The notes below the pieces were generated by a model, which did no database searches, was not told the origin of the DNA, and saw only the letters and a program-made list of their open reading frames with translations. A stretch of DNA of 23,145 bases, taken from NCBI RefSeq assembly GCF_014203395.1, contig NZ_JACHIW010000006.1, forward strand, positions 1 to 23,145, in the 5' to 3' direction. The stretch is from Saccharopolyspora phatthalungensis (lineage in GTDB: Bacteria > Actinomycetota > Actinomycetes > Mycobacteriales > Pseudonocardiaceae). The translations under genes were made by a program, and so were the position numbers. Positions within the stretch are counted from its first letter, which is position 1. The number at the start of each line of letters is the position of its first letter. Of this stretch, positions 7,401 through 16,400 are shown piece by piece.

Positions 7401-10400
7401 TGACTTGCTGGAGTGGGCGGAGTCGACGGGCGATGTGGGGTCGTGGACGGTTGATCCGTCCGACTTTGGGCCGTCGTTGGGTTTTGGCTGGGACGTCGTT
7501 TCGGATGGTCGACCGGACGATGTGTCGGGTGCGGATCTGTCGCTTGCGGGCGCGGACGACGTGGGGTCGAGGCGGGTCGATGCGTTGAGTGTCGGGGAAG
7601 GTGTTGGGCGGGATGAGGTTTCGGGTGGTCGTTGGGATGATGTGCTGGGTGCTGATCCCTCGGTCGCGGATGTTGTTGCGGGTGAAGGGTTTGCGGACGC
7701 TCCGAGTGGCCTGTCGTTCGCCGACGACCCGGATTGGTGGTCGGTTGATCCATCGACCTTAGGGGAGTCGTGGGGTTTCGGGTGGCGTGGGGTTTCGGGT
7801 GGTCGTACGGATGATGTGCTGGGTGCTGGTCCCTCGGTCGCGGATGCGGATGTTGTTGCGGGTGAAGGATTTGCGGATGCTTCGGGTGGGTTGTCTTCGG
7901 CGGATGAGGGGGATGGATCTGTGGGGGAAAATAGCGGGCGCAAGCGGCGGCGTGTTGATGGCGCTGGCGATGAAGGTGTTGCGTCTGAGAGGCCGCCTGG
8001 CCCTCGCGTGCCCCGGCAGGGTGCGAGGAAGCGGATGCGGGAGGCGGAGCGGGAGGCGGCGTGGGCGGAGCTGTGTCGTGCCCAGGAAGCGGGCGAGCCC
8101 CACAACGGTGCGACATTGGCAAAGAAGTTCGGGAAGGGTAGGGCATGGGCATATCCGCTGCTGGCGGAGTTCAGAGAGCGAGAGGGGGGTGTGGATTGGT
8201 TGCAGTTGGCGCAGAAAGACCGGGATGCGGGGCTGGAGGCGGTGTGGGTGGAGTTGCGTCGTGCTCGTGCGGCGGGTGAGTCCCACACCGGTGAGTCGTT
8301 GGGGACAAGGTTCGGGAAAGGCTCGGCGTGGGGCAGGCAGCGGCTTGCGGAGTTCCGGAGGAGGGACGGGGGTACGCCCCCGGTGCAGTCGGCTGCCGCG
8401 GTGCGGGAGGCGGAGTTGGAGAAGGTGTGGGCGGAGGTGCGTCGTGCTCGTGAGGCGGGTGATCCGCACACGGGCAAGTCGCTGGCGAAGGTGTTTGGGA
8501 AGAGTGCGCCGTGGGGTGCGCAGCGGCTTGCGGAGCTCAGGGCGATCGAGGGGGATGTGAGCCGGTCGGAGTCGGCGCAGCGGCAGCGAGATGCGGTGTG
8601 GGTGGAGTTGCGTCGTGCTGGTGAGGCGGGTGAGTCCCACACCGGTGAGTCGTTGGGGAAGAAGTTCGGGAAGAGTAAAGCGTGGGGTTACGCGCGTCTT
8701 GGGGAGTTCCGGAGGAGGGAGGGCGGTACGACCCAGGCGCAGTTGATTGCCCAGGCGCGGCATGTGGTGCTGGAGGCGGTGTGGGCGGAGGTGCGTCGTG
8801 CTCGTGAGGCGGGTGAGCCCCACACCGGTGCGTCATTGGCGACCAAGTTCGAGAAAAGCGAGACGTGGGGTAAGGAGCGGCTTGCGGAGTTCCGGAGGAG
8901 GGAGGGCGGTACGCCCCAGGCGCAGTCGGTTTCCAGGGCGCGGGAGGAGGAGTTTGCGGAGGTATGGACGGAGGTGCGCCGTGCGCATGACGCGGGTGAG
9001 CCCCACACGGGTAAGTCGTTGGGGAACAAGTTCGAGAAGAGCGCGTCGTGGGGGAGGGTGCGGCTTGCGGAGTTCCGGAGGAGGGAGGGCGGTACGCCCC
9101 AGGCGCAGTCGGTTTCCAGGGCGCGGGAGGAGGAGTTTGCGGAGGTATGGACGGAGGTGCGCCGTGCGCATGACGCGGGTGAGCCCCGCACGGGTAAGTC
9201 GTTGGGGAACAAGTTCGAGAAGAGCGCGTCGTGGGGCAGGGTGCGGCTTGCGGAGTTCCGGAGCAGGGAGGGCGGTGGTTCTGCTTTCGCGGCGTCTGAG
9301 GGCGGAATGCCGGCGGAAACTGAGTCGGCCGAGAGTGCGAGTGTGGCTGAATCCCCTGGTCAGGGGGAGCCAGCGGACGTGTCGTCGGGTTGGCGTGATG
9401 TTGCGGTGGGGATTGTGCGAGGGACACATGATGTGGTCCGGCTGGCGCGTGAGGGCTCTTTGGACGACGTGGTGTATCAGGTTGCGGAGCGGGTTCGTGA
9501 GTTCGGTCGTGAGGAGGCGTTGCGGTTTTGCCGGGAGTTGGCGGCCAGGCTGGGTTCGCAGGGGACGGGGTTCGCTATTCGCGCCGGAGCGGGGCCGGAT
9601 TCACCGGCCGGTGGCGAGAATTCACAGATGGGAGTTGCGGATTCGCTGGAGGCTGCTGATGTGAGGGACGGCTTGGTGACGTTCGATCCGATCGAGTCTG
9701 GGCCGGGGCGCGCGTTGCTGGGCTGGGCTGAGTCGGCTGATGATGGCGGATCCTGGTCGGTTGATCCGTCGAGCGTCGGACAGCCGTTCAATTTTGGGTG
9801 GGACGAGACTCGGGCCGTTCAACCGGATGACGCGCTGCCGGAAGGTATGTCGGTGGCGGGCACGGATCCGGCTGTGGCCGAATGGTTTGCAGGCGATTCG
9901 GGTGGGTTGTCGTCAGATTGGGAGGCGGGGTCGTGGTCGGTTGATCCGTTGGGCTTCGGGCCGTCGTTGGGTCTTGGGTGGGATGCGGCCCAGGGGGGTC
10001 ACACTGTGGCGGAGGGTGTGTGGGGACCGGGTGCGGAGGTGGTTGCGGCCGAGTGGTATTCAGGCGATTCGGGTGGATATTCCTCCGCCGTGGATGCGGG
10101 TGGGTTGCCTGCGCTGGGTGGAACTGGCGGACTCAAGCGGCGTCGTGTCGATGATTCGGATGATGAGGATGCTAAGCCCGCTAGGCCGTCCGGTTGGGCG
10201 GTGACCAATGCGGTTGCGGTGAAGCGGAAGCAGGAGGTGGATTTGGGGGCGGTGTGGGCGGAGCTGCGTCGTGCCGATGAGGCGGGTCAGGTCCACTCCG
10301 GTGAGTCGTTGGGGAGGAAGTTCGGAAAGGGTTCGTCGTGGGGCCTCGTACGGCTTAGGGAGTTCAGGGGAAGACAGGGGGGAAAGAGCCGGGCGGAAGG

Positions 10401-13400
10401 GGTGAAGCTGAGGCGGGAGGCGGTGTGGGCGGAGATGCGCCGTGCTCGTGACGCAGGTCGGCCCTATACCGGCGTGACGTTGGGGAGGAAGTTCCGGAAG
10501 GGCGCGTCGTGGGGCTATGCGCAGCTCTCGGAGTTCAGGGCGAGCGAGGGGGGTGTGAGTCGGGCGGAGGTGGCGCAGCGGGAGCGGGATGCGGAGCGGG
10601 ATGCGGTGTGGGCGGAGGTGCGTCGTGCGGATGCGGCGGGTGAGTCCCACACCGGTGCGGCGTTGGGAGCCAAGTTCGGAAAGAGCAGTTCGTGGGGCGA
10701 GGAGCGACTTGCCGAGGCCAAAAGGCTGAAGGGGGTGGGGTCTGGGCGCGGTGTGCCGGGGGAAGGCGCGGTTGTGGCTGAGCGGTTGGGGTCGGCTGCT
10801 GGGTTGTCCTCGGCAACTGCGGCTATGGCTGGTGTTCAGGCAAAGATGGCGGATCCGGGGGTGTTGCCGGGTTCACGTGATGTCGCGGTGCGGCCAGCGC
10901 GTGAGGAGGGGACGAGTCGGGCGGACGCGGAGAAGCGGAAGCGGGAGGAGGTGTGGGCGGAGGTCCGTCGTGCTCGTGATGCGGGTGAGCCGCACAGTGG
11001 CAGGTCGTTGGGGAACAGGTTCGGTAGGAGCGCATCGTGGGGTGTGCAGCGGCTTGCGGAGTTCAGGCGGAGGGAGGGAGAAGGGAGTCCGGCGGATGTG
11101 CTGAAGCAGCAGCGGGAGGAGGTGTGGGCGGAGCTGCGTCGCGCCCGCAGCGCGGGTGAGCCCCATACGGGAAAGTCGTTGGGAGCCAAGTTCAGACGGA
11201 GTACGTCTTGGGGTCTGTGGCAGCTTGACGAGTTCAGGAAGGCGGAGAACGGCAGTTCGGAGGCGGAGCCGTTGACGTCTGGAAGTGGCGCGCCAGCGGA
11301 AGGTTCGCCGACCGCGGATGCGATTGTGGCTGAACGGTCCGGGTTGGCTGCTGAGCGGTCCTCGGCCGCGGCTATGGCTGAGACGGGCGTTCAGGGGGAG
11401 ACGGCGGAGTCGGGGGTATTGCCGGGTTCGCGTGATGTTGCGGCGGGGATTGTGCGAGGGACGCATGATGTGGTGCGGCTGGCGCGTGCGGGTGTCTTGG
11501 ATGAGGTGGTGGATCGGGTTGCGACCAGGCTAGGTGAGTCCGGTCGAGCTGAGGCGTTGCGGTTTTCCCGGGAGTTGGCGGCCACGCTGGGTTCGCAGGG
11601 GACGGGGCTGGCCGTTCGCGCCGGAGCGGGGCCGGATTCACCCGAGGATACCTCGGCAGGCACTGAGGCTTCGCACTCGGCGGATGCAGACCCGGTAAGC
11701 GGGTCGGTGACCTTTGAGCAGTCCGAGTCCCAGCCCGGCCACGCTGTGCCGGAGTGGGCCGATCCGATGGCTGATGCGGGGGCGTGGTCGGCTGATCCGT
11801 TGCGTATTGAACGGTCGTTGGGCTTCGAGTGGAATGAGAATCTGGGCGGTCAAAGGGATAATGTGCTGGCCGCGGGCCCGTCGGACTCGGATGTGCTCGC
11901 GGCCGATTGGGTTGGGGATGATCGCGGTGGGTTGTCTTCCGTCGGGCAGGTGGGGTCGTGGCCGTTTGATCCGTTCGGCGTTGGGCAGTCATTCGATTTT
12001 GGGTGGGATGAGGTTCAGGCTGGTCGAGCCGGTGATGTGCTGGCGGCGGGCGCGTCGGTACCGGGTGCCGATGTGGTTGCGACCGGGTGGTTTGCGAATG
12101 ATCCGAGTGGGTGGCCCTCCATGGCGGATGCGGGTGAGCTGGCTTCGGCGGCTGAAGGCAGCGGGAGCAGGCGGCGTCGTGTCGCAGACTCGGATGATGA
12201 GTCTGAGCGGCCGTCTGGTCCTCGGGCGCCGCGGGGGAACGCGGCAAAGCGGACGCGCGCGGTCGAGCCGGAGGAGGTGTGGGCGGAGGTTCGTCGTGCG
12301 GATGAGGCGGGTGAGCCCCACACCGGTCAGTCGTTGGGGACCAGGTTCGGAAAGAGCAACTGGTGGGGTAAGCAGCGGCTTAAGGAGTTGCGGGAACGGG
12401 AGGGGGAGGCTGGTCAGGCGGACGTGGCCAAGCGGGAGCGGGCAGCGCTTTTGGAGGAGGTGCGGGCGGAGGTTCGTCGTGCGGATGAGGCGGGTGGGCC
12501 CCACACCGGCGAGTCATTGGGGGCCAAGTTCGGAATGCGCAAAGGGTGGGGCTATAAGCAGCTCAGAATGTTCCGGCAGGACAGCCAGGAATTGCGCCGG
12601 TCTGATACGGCGAAGTGGGAGCCGGAGGAGGTGTGGGCGGAGTTGCGTCGTGCGGATGCGGCGGGTGAGCCCCACACCGGTCAGTCATTGGGGGCCAAGT
12701 TCGGAAAGAGCAACTGGTGGGGTAGGCAGCGGCTTAAGGAGTTGCGGGAACGGGAGGGCGCCCTGAGTCGGGCGGAGTTGGTTCAGCAGAAGCGGGATGC
12801 AGAGCGGGAGAAGGTGTGGGCGGAGTTGCGTCGTGCGGATGCGGCGGGTGAGCCCCACACCGGTACGACGTTGGCGGCGAAGTTCGGAAAGAGCGCGCCT
12901 TGGGGAAGGCAACGGCTCGCGGAGTTCAGCAGGCGGGAGGGCGGTACGACCCCGGCGCAGTTGGTTGCCGGGTCGCGGAATGCGGGGTTGGAGCCCGTGT
13001 GGGCGGAGTTGCGTCGTGCCGATGAGGCGGGTGAGCCCCATTCCGGTGCGACGTTGGCGAAGGCTTTTCGAAAGAGCAGTTCGTGGGGTTATGCGCGGCT
13101 TGCGGAGTTCAGGGCCGGCGAGCAGAGCATGAATCGAGTGGCCCGCAGCGGGCGGGAAGCGCAGGGCGTTGCGGATTCGCGTGCGACGGCTGATGAGTCG
13201 ATGGGTGATGTGGCGGCGCTTGATCTGTTCGAGTCCGAGCCGGCACGCGCATTGCTGGACTGGGCTGAGTCGGCGGGTGATCCGGGTTCGTGGGCACTTG
13301 ACCCGCAGATCTTTGGTCCGTCGAATTTTGAGTGGGATGAGGTTCCGGGCGGCCGAACGGATGACCTGCTGGCGGCGGAATCGGGCTTGGATGTGCTTGC

Positions 13401-16400
13401 GGCTGAGGAACTTTCGGACGTTCCCGGTGGATCGGCCGCGTTGAGTGAAAGCGGTGGGCGCGAAGGGGCTCGGGTTGCGGACTCGGGTGATGACGCTACG
13501 GAGCAGGGGAGGCCGTCTGGTCGGCGTGCGTCCCGGGCGGGTGCGGGGCAGCGGATGCGGGGGGCTGATTTGGGGGCGGTGTGGGCGGAGGCGAGTCGTG
13601 CTCTTGACGAGGGTGAGCCCCATACCGGTCCGTCATTGGCGGCCAAGTTCAAGAAGAGTAATGCGTGGGGGTACGAGCGGCTTGCGGAGTTCCGGGAGCG
13701 GGCGGGGAATGGAGATCCGGCGGAGGTGGCCAAGCGGGAGCGGGACGCGAAGTTGGAGCCGGTGTGGGCGGAGGTGCGCCGTGCCGAGGCGGCGGGTCAA
13801 CCCCACAGCGGCAGTTCATTGGGGGCCAAGTTCGGAAAGAGCAAGTCGTGGGGTAAGCAGCGGCTCAAGGAGTTGAGCGAGCGGGAGGGGAATGCGGGTC
13901 GGGCGGAGGTGGCCAAGCGGGAGCGGGCTGCGGAGTTGGAGCGGGTGTGGGCGGAGGTGCGTCGTGCTGAGGCGGCGGGTGACTGCCACACCGGTGTATC
14001 GCTGGCAAGGAAGTTCGGGAAGAGCCAGACGTGGGGTTTGGCGCGCCTTGCCGAGTTCAGGAAGAAGTTCCGGTCTGGGAGTGGCTTGCAAGACCCATCG
14101 GCCGTGGGCATGGACATGGTTGAGGCTGAACGGTCTGCGGTGGTTACCGAGTCGTCCTCGGCAGATGTTGCGGTGTCCGGGCCCAGTACCCGGGGTAACG
14201 CCGCGAAGGCGTCGTTGGGTCCGCGTGATGTTGCGGTGGGGGTTGTGCGGAGGACGCATGATGTGGTGCGGCTGGCGCGTGACGGTGTCCTGGACGAGGT
14301 GCTGGAGCAGGTTGCGGAGCAGGTTCGTGGGTTCGGTCGTGCTGAGGCGTTGCGGTTTTCGCGGGAGTTGGCGGAGAGGTTGGGTTCGCGGGGGACGGCC
14401 TTGACTGTTCGCGCTGGGGCGGGGTCGGATTCATCGGCCGGTGCGGAGGAGTCGTCGCCGGGTGGGGAGTCGTCGGCGGTTTCTGCCGCGGGGTTGGGTG
14501 GTTTTGTGTCGGCCGATCCGTTGGAGTCCGAGCCGGCGCGGGCTTTGCTGGGGTGGGCGGAGTCGGTAGGTGAGGTGGGGTGGGGTGATCCGGCGAGCTT
14601 GGGGCAAGCGTGGGGTCTTGGGTGGGGTGAGCTTCAGGGCGGTCAGGCGGGTGAGATGCCGGCTCAGTCGGTGGGGCGTGGGGATGTGGTTGCTGCTGGG
14701 GGGTTTGCGGGTGATGTGGGTGGGTTGTCTTCGGTGGATGAAGGAAGCCGACGCAAGCGGGGTCGTGTTGCTGAGCCGGATGATGAGGACGCTGAGTCGC
14801 AACGGTCGAAGCGGAGCCGGGGGCCGGGAGCCGGGGAGGTGTGGGCGGAGCTGCGTCGTGCCGAAGAGGCGGGTGAGCCCCACACCGGCAAGTCGTTGGC
14901 GGGCAAGTACGGAAAGAGCAGGTCGTGGGGCGTCGATAGGCTTGCGGTGTTCAGAAAGGGTGCGGCTGAGCGGAAAACGGATCCGAAGGAGGTGTGGGCG
15001 GAGGTACGTCGTGCTGATCAGGCGGGTGAGCCCCACACCGGTCCGTCGTTGGCGGCCAAGTTCGGAAAGGGCAAGTCGTGGGGTTGGGAGCACCTTAGGG
15101 AGTTCAGGAAAGAGGAGGTGGGGGTTGTCCCGGCGGAGTTGGCGAAGCGGGAGCGGGAGGCGGAGTTGGAGCGGGTGTGGGCGGAGCTGCGTCGGGCTCG
15201 TGACGCGGGCGAACCCCACAATGGTGAGACGTTGCGGATCAAGTTCGGAAGGAGTCTCAGGTGGGCTGATCAGCGGCTTGCGGAGTTCAAGAGGATCGAG
15301 GGGGGCGTGAGTCGGGCGGACGTGACGAAGCGGGAGGCTGAGTTGGAGCGGGTCTGGGCGGAGCTTCGTCGGGCTCGTGACGCGGGTGAGACCCACACCG
15401 GTGAATCGTTGGGGAAGGCGTTCAACAAGAGCGGATCGTGGGGTTTGCTGCGGCTCGCGGAGTTCCGGAAGCTACTGGAGGGGGGTCTGAGTCGGGCGGA
15501 GGAGGTGAAGCGGGAACGGGAAGCGGAGTTGGAGCCGGTGTGGGCGGAGCTTCGTCGGGCTGATGGTGCGGGCCAGCCCCACAGCGGTAAATCGTTGGCG
15601 GCCAAGTTCGGGAAGAGTAGGTCGTGGGGTGATCATCGGCTCGTGGAGTTCCGGGAGAGGGAGGGGGGCGCGAGTCGGGGGGATGCGGTGAAGCGGAATC
15701 GGGAGGCGGTGTGGGCGGAGCTGCGTCGGGCTCGTGACGCGGGTGAGACCCACACCGGTGAAACGTTGGGGAAGGCGTTCAAAAAGAGTAGTTCGTGGGG
15801 TACGCGGCGGCTTGCGGAGTTCCGGAGTTCGGAACGCGGTGGGTCGGTTCCGGAGACCTCGGCGGCGGGTGTGGATGTGGTTGGGGTGCAGCGGTCGGGG
15901 TTGGTTTCGGAGTTGGTGGGGTTGGTGGGTTCGTTGCGGGGGTTGTTGGTTGGTGCGCCGGTGGGGTATGAGCCTGGGTTGCGTGCGCGGGTGGAGGAGT
16001 GGTGGGTGCGGTTGGGACGGGGTGAGTTGGGTGGCGCGGATGTGGGGAATTTGCGTCGGCGGGTGAGTCAGGCTGCGGCGTTGGTGGAGCGGGTGCGGGC
16101 TGATCGGTTGGGTTGGGGTGTGGGTGGCAGTGCCGTGGAGGGTCAGCCGGCCGCAGGGGTGGTTGAGGCGGGGTCGTCGGGGCTGGTTTCGGGGGTGTCC
16201 ACGGCAGAAGCGGCTGGATCGTTCGTGCACGCTACCGAGGACGTGGCTCCGCAGGAGAGCACTAGGTCGAAGGAGGCGCCCTCTGAGGCGTCTGGTCCGG
16301 TGGCTGATTCGGGGGCCTGGCCGATTGATCCGGCGAGCGTTGACTGGTCGTGGGGGGCCGGGGTGGGTTCGGGTGACGAGACCGGGTTGAGTGATGCGGT

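Noticed and set aside
6541..15843. Regular direct repeats as a CRISPR array or non-coding satellite
   Set aside because: The period is 171-183 nt, the units diverge codon by codon, and the frame stays open throughout. This is an in-frame protein repeat.
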